The notes under the pieces are model-generated. The model had not been told where the DNA came from. It did not search any database and saw only the letters and a program-made list of their open reading frames with translations. Source: an uncultured Merdimonas sp. (GTDB lineage: Bacteria; Bacillota; Clostridia; Lachnospirales; Lachnospiraceae). From it: a stretch of 35,894 nucleotides of DNA. This document shows positions 25,687-35,782 of this stretch, piece after piece (positions within the stretch are counted from its first letter, which is position 1; the number at the start of each line of letters is the position of its first letter). Position numbers and translations under genes: made by a program. The DNA is taken from positions 1 through 35,894 of the forward strand of contig CALWAZ010000147.1 in the NCBI GenBank assembly GCA_944375725.1, given 5' to 3'.

Positions 25687-26721
25687 CTAGCCTACCTTCA
25701 GTATCTCAGCAAGCTCCTCCAGATCCTCTTCCGTGGTGGACCAGCTTACCGCAAACCGGACTACCGTATGCGTTTCATCGTACTTCTCCCAGAAGCTCAG
25801 CGCCACCTTCTGGGAAAGCTTCCGGTACATCTCATCCTCCAGGATCACAAACTGCTGATTGGTGGGAGATTCCAGATAAAAGGTCAATCCCTTTTCATGA
25901 AGAAGAGCTCTCAGTCTGTGGGCCATCTCTATGGCGTTTCTGCTGATATTAAAATACAGATTGTCCGTAAAGAGGGTGTCAAACTGTACTCCCAGAAGCC
26001 TTCCTTTCGCCAGCATGGCTCCATGCTGCTTCACCATCGTCATAAAATATTTCGGAGCATTTCCCTTTGGAAATACCACAGCCTCACCGCACAGCGCCCC
26101 CACTTTTGTTCCTCCGATGTAGAACACATCGCAGATCTGTGCCAGATCGCTGAGGGTCATATCCGCCTCTTCGCTCATCAGCCCGTACCCCAGCCGTGCT
26201 CCGTCCAGATACAGGGGCATCTCGTATTCCCGGCATACCGCGGCAATGGCTTCCAGCTCTGCACGGCTGTACAAAGTCCCATACTCTGTGGGCCAGGACA
26301 CATATACCATTCCCGGAAATACCTCATGCTCATGGTTGGCGTCCTCATAAAATTTTTTCATATAATTCTTCAGCTCGCCTGCGTCCAGCTTTCCCTGGTG
26401 CTCCGGCAGCGTCAGCACCTTATGGCCTGTATACTCGATGGCTCCGGCTTCATGGGTGTTCACATGGCCTGTCTCCGCCGCGATGACGCCCTCGCAGGAG
26501 CGGAGCATGGAAGAAATCACCACCGCGTTTGTCTGGGTGCCTCCCACCAGAAAATACACCTGGGCTTCCGGGCATCCGCAGGCCTCCCGGATCTTTCTCA
26601 CTGCGTTTTCGCAGTAATGATCGGTGCCGTAACCCGGCAGCGGCTCCATATTTGTCTCAATCAGACGCTGCAGAATTTTCGGATGCGCGCCTGCTGAATA
26701 ATCGTTTTCAAATGAAATCAT
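25687..26721 (-). CDS. Low-specificity threonine aldolase-like PLP enzyme
   Basis: 344 residues from ATG 26721, which follows GGAGG by 8 bases; the frame is open further to 26793 but the promoter lies inside that extension, so the longer form cannot be made. Segments typical of the threonine aldolase / beta-eliminating lyase fold are NDYSAGAHPKILQRL, FLVGGTQTNAVVIS, HVNTHEAGAIEYTGHKVL, LDGARLGYGL and FYIGGTKVGALCGE with the PLP Lys near residue 206. The enzyme splits threonine to glycine and acetaldehyde, or runs in reverse. Co-transcribed with the RpiR gene and next to phnWX, which make acetaldehyde, it may fix that aldehyde. Confidence 0.9.
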   Translation of the reverse strand: MISFENDYSAGAHPKILQRLIETNMEPLPGYGTDHYCENAVRKIREACGCPEAQVYFLVGGTQTNAVVISSMLRSCEGVIAAETGHVNTHEAGAIEYTGHKVLTLPEHQGKLDAGELKNYMKKFYEDANHEHEVFPGMVYVSWPTEYGTLYSRAELEAIAAVCREYEMPLYLDGARLGYGLMSEEADMTLSDLAQICDVFYIGGTKVGALCGEAVVFPKGNAPKYFMTMVKQHGAMLAKGRLLGVQFDTLFTDNLYFNISRNAIEMAHRLRALLHEKGLTFYLESPTNQQFVILEDEMYRKLSQKVALSFWEKYDETHTVVRFAVSWSTTEEDLEELAEILKVG

Positions 26722-26740
26722 CGTTCTCGCCTCCGACTTC

Positions 26741-26769
26741 AGTATACTTTCAGAAACCTCCACTGTCAA
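26741..26769 (-). promoter_or_regulatory. Strong promoter of the threonine aldolase-rpiR operon
   Basis: On the minus strand TTGACA (26769-26764), 17 bases, TATACT (26746-26741); transcription would start about 14 bases before the ATG at 26721. The match is nearly perfect. Confidence 0.85.
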
Positions 26770-26823
26770 TCGGGAGTCACCCCGGCAGTCCAAAGCAATT
26801 TTGCAAACATTTCACACTTTTAC

Positions 26824-26851
26824 TTGATTTTTTTCTCCAACGTGATAAAAT
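26824..26851 (+). promoter_or_regulatory. Probable promoter of the tRNA-Ala / tRNA-Val pair
   Basis: TTGATT at 26824-26829, 16 bases, TAAAAT at 26846-26851; the tRNA-Ala begins 24 bases later at 26875. Confidence 0.6.
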
Positions 26852-26874
26852 AATTTTTAGCGGCAGATTCAAAC

Positions 26875-26947
26875 GGGCTTGTAGCTCAGTTGGGAGAGCG
26901 CTGCGTTCGCAACGCAGAGGTCGAGGGTTCGAATCCCTTCAGGTCCA
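26875..26947 (+). tRNA. tRNA-Ala(CGC)
   Basis: 73 bases fold as a complete cloverleaf: acceptor GGGCTTG with CAGGTCC (two G-T pairs), D arm GCTC/GAGC, anticodon stem CTGCG/CGCAG with loop TTCGCAA giving anticodon CGC, and T arm GAGGGTTCGAATCCCTT. The CCA end is not encoded. Confidence 0.93.
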
Positions 26948-26996
26948 CACAGGAGCATTTCCGGAAATGCCGGACAGAGTGCCCCGGATTATCTCT

Positions 26997-27070
26997 GGAA
27001 GCATAGCTCAGCCGGGATGAGCGTTCGCCTCACACGCGAGAGGTCATGGGTTCGAGCCCCATTGCTTCCA
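26997..27070 (+). tRNA. tRNA-Val(CAC)
   Basis: 74 bases fold as a cloverleaf: acceptor GGAAGCA/TGCTTCC, D arm GCTC/GAGC, anticodon stem TTCGC/GCGAG with loop CTCACAC giving anticodon CAC, and T arm ATGGGTTCGAGCCCCAT. It lies 49 bases after tRNA-Ala, so one transcript is likely. A terminator follows. Confidence 0.93.
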
Positions 27071-27079
27071 CTTACGGTC

Positions 27080-27118
27080 AAAAAAGACCGGGTCTTTGAA
27101 AAAGATCCGGTCTTTTTT
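27080..27118. terminator. Terminator after the tRNA-Ala/tRNA-Val pair
   Basis: GACCGG/CCGGTC stem with an inner TCTT/AAGA pairing, flanked by A6 and T6, so it can stop both the tRNA transcript and anything from the AraC remnant on the minus strand. Confidence 0.88.
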
Positions 27119-27121
27119 GCT

Positions 27122-27430
27122 GCGTAACCGTCTCCCCTGTCATTTTCTTAAAAAGACGGCAGCAGCTCTCTCTCGACAGATGTACGGCTCCTGCCAGCTC
27201 CTGAAGAGATACCGGCCGCTTCCGGAAATATTCCGCTGCTGCCCACAGAAGGGGCGGAAATATTTCCGTTCCATATCGCTCCCCGGGAACCCGTAAAGAA
27301 ACACGGGCTGAATGATAACCGTATCCAGAAGCACATGGCTGTGATCCACCGGAAAGGCGCTGTGGGGTACATCGGAATTGATCAGGATTCCCTGGCCCTC
27401 AGAAAGTACCAGAGACTGCTGAAGCTTGTA
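27122..27430 (-). pseudogene. Remnant of an AraC-family regulator
   Basis: On the minus strand one frame reads LVLSEGQGILINSDVPHS and DTVIIQPVFLYGFPGSDMER, the cupin sensor part of an AraC regulator, and a second frame reads WAAAEYFRKRPVSLQELAGA then VHLSRESCCRLFKKMTGETV, the first part of the HTH domain. The central section between them is lost with a frame change, the N-terminus is missing before the cupin, and the HTH ends at the terminator at 27080-27118. It is a deletion remnant and cannot make a protein. It may once have controlled the divergent MATE gene. Confidence 0.75.
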
Positions 27431-27468
27431 TTATAAATTTTACAAATCTGTTTTTCAAGGAGAATCAT

Positions 27469-28866
27469 ATGTTCAGACTTATCAGGAAAAAGAAAGAAGA
27501 CGGCCCAAAGGCCGCCATGAATCTCACAGAAGGCAGTCCCTTTCAGGTCCTTCTGAAATTTTCTCTGCCTGTCATAGGCGGAAATCTGTTTCAGCTGTTT
27601 TACACTCTGGCCGACTCGGTGATCGTCGGCAGAACCCTGGGCTCCCAGGCTCTTGCCGCCGTAGGCGCCAGCAGCACGGTTATCTATTTTGTGCTCTGCT
27701 TCATCCAGGGCTTCACCAACGGCTTCGGCATCTGCCTCGGGCAGAAATTCGGAGCCGGCGATCAAAAGGGAATGCGCCAGAGCATCGCTGCCTCCGCCCT
27801 TTTATCCCTCTTCTTTACCCTGCTTATCACAGCTTTGTGCTGCGGTCTGTCCTATCCGATTCTGAACTGGATGCAGGTTCCCGCTGACATTTATCAGCTG
27901 GCCTATGACTATATGTTTGTCATTCTGCTTGGAACAGGGGCCACCGTATTCTACAATATGATTTCCAATATTCTGCGCGCCCTGGGAGACAGTAAAAACC
28001 CTCTCTATTTTCTGGTTTTCTCCTCCCTGCTGAACGTGGTGCTGGATATTGTATTTATCGTTCCCTTCCGGATGGGCGTGGCTGGCGCTGCCTGGGCTAC
28101 TGTGCTCTCCCAGCTGATTTCCGCCCTGTGCTGCCTTGTGGTCGGTCTGCGCTCTTATGAGGTAATGCGGCTGAAAGCAGCCGATTTTTCAGGCCTGGGA
28201 AACGTGATGAAAGCCCATCTGAAAATCGGTTTCCCCATGGGCTTCCAGATGTCCGTCATGTGCATCGGCCAGCTGTCCATGCAGGCCTCCGTCAACGCTC
28301 TGGGCTCCGCGGCTGTAGCCGGATACACCGCTGCCACCAAGGCCGATCAGGTCTCCGTCCTTATCAACAATGCCATGATGGCTGCCATTTCCAATTACGC
28401 GGCCCAGAACTACGGAGCCGGAAAATATGACCGCATCCGCCGGGGTGTAAATGCCCGCCTGATTCAGACAGAGACCTTAAATCTTCTTATGTGCGCCGGC
28501 ATTATCCTGCTGCGGAACTGGATTGTTCTCCTGTTCCTGTCAGATCCCACCGCGGAGATTATCCGCTATTCCAACGGCTATCTGCTCACAGTGGCGCCTT
28601 TCTACCTGCTCCTGGGCCTTCTGGCCGTATACCGCTCTTCCATTCAGAGCATGCAGAATGCGGCCGCTCCCTTCGCGGCCTGTATCGTGGAACTGGTCAT
28701 GCGTATCGGAGCGACGGTAATCCTCACGGGCTTCATCGGCTATGCCGGTGTCTGCATTGCCAGTCCGCTGGCCTGGGCCGGCGCCTGCGCCCTGCTGATC
28801 CCGGTCTATTACACAATGATCCGCCGTCTTCTGCGGCCTGCGCAGATCGGAAAGACATCCGCCTGA
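27469..28866 (+). CDS. MATE-family multidrug efflux transporter
   Basis: 465 residues, about 12 transmembrane helices in two bundles. Typical MATE segments are LPVIGGNLFQLFYTLADSVIVGRTLG near residue 38, NGFGICLGQKFGAGDQKGMRQ near 86, and MAAISNYAAQNYGAGKYDRIRRG near 305. The pattern matches the Clostridia NorM/DinF-like exporters that move cationic drugs against Na+ or H+. GGAG lies 6 bases before the ATG. An AT-rich TATTAT at 27429-27434 could be a -10, but no good -35 is visible. The adjacent AraC remnant suggests it lost its regulator. Confidence 0.92.
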   Translation: MFRLIRKKKEDGPKAAMNLTEGSPFQVLLKFSLPVIGGNLFQLFYTLADSVIVGRTLGSQALAAVGASSTVIYFVLCFIQGFTNGFGICLGQKFGAGDQKGMRQSIAASALLSLFFTLLITALCCGLSYPILNWMQVPADIYQLAYDYMFVILLGTGATVFYNMISNILRALGDSKNPLYFLVFSSLLNVVLDIVFIVPFRMGVAGAAWATVLSQLISALCCLVVGLRSYEVMRLKAADFSGLGNVMKAHLKIGFPMGFQMSVMCIGQLSMQASVNALGSAAVAGYTAATKADQVSVLINNAMMAAISNYAAQNYGAGKYDRIRRGVNARLIQTETLNLLMCAGIILLRNWIVLLFLSDPTAEIIRYSNGYLLTVAPFYLLLGLLAVYRSSIQSMQNAAAPFAACIVELVMRIGATVILTGFIGYAGVCIASPLAWAGACALLIPVYYTMIRRLLRPAQIGKTSA

Positions 28867-29079
28867 CCGTTCCGGGAAGTTATCCGGCCAGTCCCTCTTC
28901 CCTTTTCCTCTAAGCGGCCCCGAATAGAAAATGAAATAAAAGATTTCTTCCCCTTTTCGTAAGAAATTCTTAATTCTGATTATACTTTTTTTAGAGACTG
29001 GACACACTTTGGCCTTAATTATCTGATATATTATTAATCGTAGCAGGAACACATATCAGTATTTCATTCATAACACTCA

Positions 29080-29122
29080 GGGGCTTCCTTACGGAAGCCC
29101 CACTCCCTCGAAAATCTTCGAG
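29080..29122. other. Two short hairpins in the gap between MATE and the beta-glucoside operon
   Basis: GGGGCTTCC/GGAAGCCCC (29080-29101, 4-base loop) and CTCGAA/TTCGAG (29107-29122). Neither has a clean T-run, so they are weak terminator candidates for the MATE gene and the convergent bgl operon. The remaining 28867-29148 gap holds a small palindrome TAAGAAATTCTTA (28960-28972) but no gene that I can support. Confidence 0.45.
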
Positions 29123-29148
29123 TATTCGTGTATTTTCTTTTTTGGATT

Positions 29149-31990
<2,842 letters not shown>

Positions 31991-32025
31991 TTTGTTTCCC
32001 TCCTGATTTCATTCATCATTTATTA

Positions 32026-32874
32026 TCAACTGTCCCTGCTTTCTTTGCTGTACAGTTGTTTCACATGGATCATCAGATAAAGCAGCTCCTCTCTGGGGCA
32101 TCTTTCTCCAAATTCCTTCTCCAGATAGTCGTCAATCCGGGCCACACAGTCTGCCACACCCGGATAGGCGGTCCGGATACTCTCATACAGTTCCTCGTTT
32201 TCCTGAGAAAACTCTCCGCCTTTTTCCTTTCGCTGCACAAAAAACTTAATATGATTTTTAAAACGGAAATAATGGAAGCTGCTCCGGTCCACCTGGACGT
32301 CAAAATAGTCCTCCACAATTCTCGTGACAATGGAAATAACCCGGTTGATCCGCTCTCCCTCTTCCATATGGGTTCCCGTATCCTTTTCTCCTTCCAGAGC
32401 ATTTAAAAAGTGCATCGTAATGCTCGTGACCTCACTCCGGTCCAGCTCTACCTGCAGTTTTTCATTTACATTTTTAATAAACCACCTGGAAATACGGGTA
32501 AGCTCCGGATATTGGTATTCCAGCTCATAGGAATAGGGCAGTCCCACATTCATGCCCTTCCGGTTCCGCTCCACAGCAAAATTTACATGATCCGCCAGCA
32601 CAAACGCCAGATTCGGATTCAGGCTTCCCTTCAGCCTCGTCTTTGCCCGTTCCACAAGCGCCGACACCAGCAGAAAGATTTCTTCCGGTATTTCCTGAAG
32701 AAGGCCGTAATACCGGCTGTCAATATCATAAAAAGTACGGGTTATTTTTGACAGATCCGTCAATTCATAAGGCACCTGCGGAAAACCGACGCCTTTTCCG
32801 AAGATAATGACCTCCCGCTGGTTTCCATCCAGACCAATCGCCACATTGTTGTTAATCTTCTTTATGACTTTCAA
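32026..32874 (-). CDS. licT: BglG-family transcription antiterminator
   Basis: 282 residues. The N-terminal RNA-binding CAT domain (about 1-58) begins MKVIKKINNNVAIGLDGNQR. Two PRD domains follow: the first has the His in ADHVNFAVERN near residue 104 and ITMHFLNALEGE near 163, the second FHYFRFKNHIKFFV near 211 and LLYLMIHVKQL near 270. It should be phosphorylated by EII and HPr and, when free of inducer, be inactive. Its RNA target is clear in the window: the RAT sequence at 33454-33480. It lies 35 bases before EIIBC and 33 after EIIA. Confidence 0.93.
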   Translation of the reverse strand: MKVIKKINNNVAIGLDGNQREVIIFGKGVGFPQVPYELTDLSKITRTFYDIDSRYYGLLQEIPEEIFLLVSALVERAKTRLKGSLNPNLAFVLADHVNFAVERNRKGMNVGLPYSYELEYQYPELTRISRWFIKNVNEKLQVELDRSEVTSITMHFLNALEGEKDTGTHMEEGERINRVISIVTRIVEDYFDVQVDRSSFHYFRFKNHIKFFVQRKEKGGEFSQENEELYESIRTAYPGVADCVARIDDYLEKEFGERCPREELLYLMIHVKQLYSKESRDS

Positions 32875-32907
32875 GGAACTTTTCCCCTCCCCATACCAGT
32901 CATCTCA

Positions 32908-33378
32908 TCAATCCTGAATCAGGATCTGTCCGGCCTCCACTCTGGAGCCATAGCAGTCCAGATTCACGGGTTTATCATATCCCTCTGTAAATACCACCAT
33001 GGTGGTCAAATCTGCGCCTGCCTCCTGCAGCTGCTTTCTGTCCAGCCGGACCACCGGCGACCCAGCCTTGACTTTATCTCCCTTCTTTGCCAGCGCCGTA
33101 AATCCTTTTCCATTCAAACTTACCGTATCGATGCCGATATGTACCAGAAGCTCTATACCACTTTTCGTCTTCATTCCAAAAGCATGGTTTGTGGGAAATA
33201 TCATTACAATCTCACCGGACACAGGAGCCACTACCGTATCCCCATCCGGTTCCACCGCAAATCCGTCACCCATCGCCTTGGAGGAAAAGGCTTTATCTCC
33301 AACCTCTGTAATATTTTTGCAGATCCCTGATACCGGAGCCGCAATCCCATTGTTTTCTTTTTTCAAAAATCCAAACAT
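32908..33378 (-). CDS. PTS glucose-type EIIA protein
   Basis: 156 residues from ATG 33378, with GGGAG 8 bases upstream. The frame is open up to 33477 but that part is the RAT/terminator leader, so the long form is not translated. Typical EIIA-Glc features: a mobile N-terminus, GIAAPVSGICKNI, the conserved FPTNHAFGMKT with His65, and LLVHIGIDTVSLNG with active His80. It passes phosphate to the IIB domain of the EIIBC protein, replacing the IIA domain fused in other BglP transporters. It is the first gene of the operon. Confidence 0.93.
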   Translation of the reverse strand: MFGFLKKENNGIAAPVSGICKNITEVGDKAFSSKAMGDGFAVEPDGDTVVAPVSGEIVMIFPTNHAFGMKTKSGIELLVHIGIDTVSLNGKGFTALAKKGDKVKAGSPVVRLDRKQLQEAGADLTTMVVFTEGYDKPVNLDCYGSRVEAGQILIQD

Positions 33379-33409
33379 CCTATACTCTCCCTTCTGTTGA
33401 AAAAGCAAT

Positions 33410-33468
33410 AAAAAAACTCCTTGATCGCATTCTTTTCCCATCACAAATGGAAAAGGTAATGCCTCAAA
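33410..33468 (-). terminator. Conditional terminator of the beta-glucoside leader
   Basis: In the leader on the minus strand, TTTGAGGCAT...CTTTTCCAT pairs with ATGGGAAAAG..ATGC..TCAA, followed by GGAG and a run of seven T (33416-33410). The hairpin shares sequence with the RAT at 33454-33480, so both cannot form together. Confidence 0.85.
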
Positions 33469-33480
33469 GAGTAACAATCC
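33454..33480 (-). promoter_or_regulatory. Ribonucleic antiterminator (RAT) for the LicT-like protein
   Basis: GGATTGTTACTCTTTGAGGC followed by ATTACCT on the minus strand. The invariant GGATTGTTACT start and GGCA...ACCT end match BglG/LicT/SacY-type RAT elements. It overlaps the upstream arm of the terminator. Confidence 0.88.
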
Positions 33481-33504
33481 TTTTTCTATCTTCTATTTGA
33501 TATG

Positions 33505-33533
33505 ATAATACCTCTTTTACAGGGCAAAGTCAA
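33505..33533 (-). promoter_or_regulatory. Promoter of the beta-glucoside operon
   Basis: TTGACT (33533-33528), 17 bases, TATTAT (33510-33505) on the minus strand. It stands about 25 bases before the RAT, exactly where it must be for LicT-type control. No clear catabolite-response element was seen next to it. Confidence 0.85.
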
Positions 33534-33609
33534 GTTTTTTCTCAGGATCATCAGAAAAATTCCAGGACTTGTTTTCTATATTCTTATGCTGTTTTCGGGC
33601 AGACAGGGC

Positions 33610-33651
33610 GCAGGGGGCACAGATCATTCAGATAACTGTTTATGCCCCTGC
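33610..33651. other. Hairpin after the amidase gene
   Basis: GCAGGGGGCA (33610-33619) pairs with TGCCCCTGC (33643-33651) with a 1-base bulge and a 23-base loop. It may end the holin-amidase transcript, but no T-run follows on the minus strand. No gene is visible between 33534 and 33718. Confidence 0.35.
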
Positions 33652-33718
33652 CAGCTGCCCGCCGCTCAGACTGGCCGTCAGAACTCACAAATGCCGCAGC
33701 CAGTTCGGATTTTCTTCT

Positions 33719-34429
33719 TTACTCCCGTATGATTATCGCATCAAATCCCGCTTCTTCCAGTCTTTTTCGCATAGCCTCCGCATTCTCTTTTACAGAATAG
33801 GCTCCTGCCTGAACCCGGTATAAAGTTCCTTTTTCTCCACCTCCGGCTGAGGGCATTTCGTCTGTTTTCTCTTCCTCTGATACTTCCGCGCTTTTTCCGG
33901 CAATTCCCCTGACAATCGCTCCTGCCATCTTCCGGTAATCATAGAGCTGCACATCGTCCCGGTCGTCTACGAAACAACATTCTATCAGCATAGCCGGAGC
34001 TTTCGTATGACGCAGCACATACAAGCCCGTACTGTATTTTACCCCGCGGTTTTTGAATCCCAGAGCCGCAATTTCCCGGCAGACACGATCCGCATATGTT
34101 TTCGCGCCGCTGGTTTCAGAATATACGTAGACCTCCGTACCTGTGGTTTTCCCATCTCCATCCTTGTCGTCCGCCGCGCTGTTAAAATGAATGCTTACAT
34201 CCAGATCTGCCTGATGCGCATTGCATTTTGCAGTTATCTTCTTCAGCACATCCGACTGACTGGTTCCATTATCAACTGTACAGTCATACACCGTATATCC
34301 CAGGATTCTCAGCTGTCTGATAACCTCTTCTTTTACCTTTCTGTTTTCCGTGCTTTCATCTATGAGTCCAACAGCGCCGCTGGCTGTCATTCCCGCCGGA
34401 TTATGCCCGGCATGCACATTCACAATCAT
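33719..34429 (-). CDS. N-acetylmuramoyl-L-alanine amidase with C-terminal SPOR domain
   Basis: 236 residues. Amidase_3 zinc enzyme: first His in NVHAGHNPAG (residue 8-9 region), the Glu in NRKVKEEV, the second zinc His in VSIHFNSAADD near residue 81, and the catalytic Glu in MLIECCFVDD near 150. A linker (about 165-195) rich in Glu leads to a SPOR-like peptidoglycan-binding repeat, YRVQAGAYSVKENAEAMRKRL. There is no signal peptide, as expected for an endolysin released by a holin. It is translated right after the holin (gap 3 bases). Cell-wall hydrolase of a prophage remnant, or a domesticated lysin. Confidence 0.9.
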   Translation of the reverse strand: MIVNVHAGHNPAGMTASGAVGLIDESTENRKVKEEVIRQLRILGYTVYDCTVDNGTSQSDVLKKITAKCNAHQADLDVSIHFNSAADDKDGDGKTTGTEVYVYSETSGAKTYADRVCREIAALGFKNRGVKYSTGLYVLRHTKAPAMLIECCFVDDRDDVQLYDYRKMAGAIVRGIAGKSAEVSEEEKTDEMPSAGGGEKGTLYRVQAGAYSVKENAEAMRKRLEEAGFDAIIIRE

Positions 34430-34432
34430 AAA

Positions 34433-34687
34433 CTACTCCTGTTCTGATTTATTTTCCTTTCTATTCTCCGGCTGATTTTCTGGCTGTTCCCTGATTTCCG
34501 GAAGACCGGTCATACAGGTAAGCAGAGACAAGATTCCTGAAAGACCTGCCGCGCTGCAAACCATAAGCCAGTTTACATCGCCTATTGTCATAGCTGTGGT
34601 TCCAATCATAGCCACAGCCGTCTGAGCTGTTGTCCTGACAGCGCGTACAACGGCCGCGTGGAGCCATTTTTTCATTTTCTCACTCAT
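34433..34687 (-). CDS. Phage holin, r1t-like family
   Basis: 84 residues. Two hydrophobic segments: TTAQTAVAMIGTTAMTIG and WLMVCSAAGLSGILSLLTCM, with a short DVNW between, and a charged Glu/Lys-rich C-terminal tail. The pattern RAVRTTAQTAVAMIG plus GLPEIREQPEN is that of the r1t-type phage holins. It would open the membrane for the amidase encoded 3 bases downstream. No other phage structural or integration gene is visible in the window. Confidence 0.82.
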   Translation of the reverse strand: MSEKMKKWLHAAVVRAVRTTAQTAVAMIGTTAMTIGDVNWLMVCSAAGLSGILSLLTCMTGLPEIREQPENQPENRKENKSEQE

Positions 34688-34813
34688 AAAATTCTTATCC
34701 TCGTCCTTTTACCATATACTATTCCGCTCCTGCATCTTTTGCCTGTATCTGCCGAATATCTTTTTATAAAAGGATGGGAAAGGAAATGCCAGAAAAGGAA
34801 GAGCTTGAAAGCA

Positions 34814-34848
34814 TAAAAAAAGAATCACTACAGATTGCAGTGATTCTC
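34814..34848 (-). terminator. Terminator of the six-tRNA operon
   Basis: On the minus strand AGAATCACT (34847-34839) pairs with AGTGATTCT (34829-34821) and is followed by a T-run (34820-34815). It stands just after tRNA-Phe and just before the holin gene. Confidence 0.88.
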
Positions 34849-34859
34849 AAAATGAAAAA

Positions 34860-34932
<73 letters not shown>

Positions 34933-34977
34933 ATTTATAAAACAGGAGCACGAATACTTCTGTTTCGTGCACCCAAG

Positions 34978-35051
34978 TTGCGAGGACAGGATTTGAACCT
35001 GTGACCTTCGGGTTATGAGCCCGACGAGCTTCCAGACTGCTCCACCTCGCG
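34978..35051 (-). tRNA. Initiator tRNA-fMet(CAT)
   Basis: 74 bases with anticodon loop CTCATAA. The first acceptor pair is a C-A mismatch (CGCGAGG with CCTCGCA) and the anticodon stem has three G-C pairs (TCGGG/CCCGA), both marks of the initiator tRNA. Confidence 0.93.
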
Positions 35052-35092
35052 ATATTAATTTATATGATTTATCCACATCAGATAAATCAGAG

Positions 35093-35174
35093 TGGGGGAA
35101 AGTGGATTCGAACCACTGAAAGCACAGCTAACAGATTTACAGTCTGCCCCCTTTGGCCACTCGGGAATTCCCCC
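35093..35174 (-). tRNA. tRNA-Tyr(GTA)
   Basis: 82 bases with a long variable arm, acceptor GGGGGAA/TTCCCCC, anticodon loop CTGTAAA (GTA) and T arm GTGGTTCGAATCCAC. Class II tRNA, as expected for tyrosine in bacteria. Confidence 0.93.
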
Positions 35175-35224
35175 ATATGAATTGCGGTCCGTCAACGACT
35201 GATGCTCGTTCCATGCTCCGCTCA

Positions 35225-35297
35225 AGCCGATGATCGGACTCGAACCGATAACCTGCTGATTACAAATCAGCTGCTCTGCCAATTGAGCCACATCGGC
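35225..35297 (-). tRNA. tRNA-Thr(TGT)
   Basis: 73 bases with acceptor GCCGATG/CATCGGC, anticodon stem GCTGA/TCAGC, loop TTTGTAA (TGT) and T arm ATCGGTTCGAGTCCGAT. Confidence 0.93.
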
Positions 35298-35322
35298 ACT
35301 TCACAGCTTTTGGCTGTATAAA

Positions 35323-35395
35323 TGGGACCTATAGGGCTCGAACCTATGACCCTCTGCTTGTAAGGCAGATGCTCTCCCAGCTGAGCTAAGATCCC
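35323..35395 (-). tRNA. tRNA-Val(TAC)
   Basis: 73 bases with acceptor GGGATCT/AGGTCCC, anticodon stem TCTGC/GCAGA, loop CTTACAA (TAC) and T arm ATAGGTTCGAGCCCTAT. Confidence 0.94.
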
Positions 35396-35458
35396 ATTTG
35401 TACTTCGTATGTCTGATCACACACTGTACTGTTCTATATCGAAAATATTCGATATAAA

Positions 35459-35532
35459 CGACCCGAATGGGACTCGAACCCACGACCTCCGCCGTGACAG
35501 GGCGGCGCTCTAACCAACTGAGCCATCGGGCC
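35459..35532 (-). tRNA. tRNA-Asp(GTC)
   Basis: 74 bases with acceptor GGCCCGA/TCGGGTC, anticodon stem CCGCC/GGCGG, loop CTGTCAC (GTC), discriminator G as expected for tRNA-Asp. First tRNA of the operon in transcription order, 14 bases after the -10 box. Confidence 0.94.
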
Positions 35533-35545
35533 ATATCTGTTTTGA

Positions 35546-35574
35546 ATTATACCTTCAAAACTATATACTGTCAA
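35546..35574 (-). promoter_or_regulatory. Perfect consensus promoter of the tRNA operon
   Basis: On the minus strand TTGACA (35574-35569), exactly 17 bases, TATAAT (35551-35546): twelve of twelve consensus bases. It drives the Asp-Val-Thr-Tyr-fMet-Phe operon, which therefore does not depend only on the upstream rRNA promoter. The remaining gap to the 23S gene (35575-35782) shows no 5S rRNA and no gene, only small hairpins such as GGAATG/CATTCC near 35736-35751. Confidence 0.9.
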
Positions 35575-35782
35575 TCCAATTAAGACTATCTGTTCTATCC
35601 TATGACGCTTTGCAGAAATAGTGGCTGCATCCGCTCCGAGACCGGTCAGCTCGAAAACTCCGATTCTCTCCGTTTTCTCGCTGCCTTCGCTCCGCGAATG
35701 CCCGTCTGTATCTCGCACTCGGCCTCGGAATGTAAACATTCCTCTTCCTCCTGCTCCATACATCCGCCCGCTCTCTCCGCTC

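Noticed and set aside
26722-26793. A longer start for the threonine aldolase
   Set aside because: A near-perfect promoter lies inside the extension, and the ATG at 26721 has the GGAGG site.
27426-27445. Small TTGTA...TACAA inverted repeat before the MATE gene
   Set aside because: Five-base arms in AT-rich DNA are too weak to call an operator.
33379-33477. A longer start for the EIIA gene
   Set aside because: The extra 33 codons lie in the RAT/terminator leader and have no ribosome site.
35575-35782. 5S rRNA after the 23S gene
   Set aside because: No sequence in this gap resembles 5S; only short hairpins are seen. An open frame here is also judged spurious.
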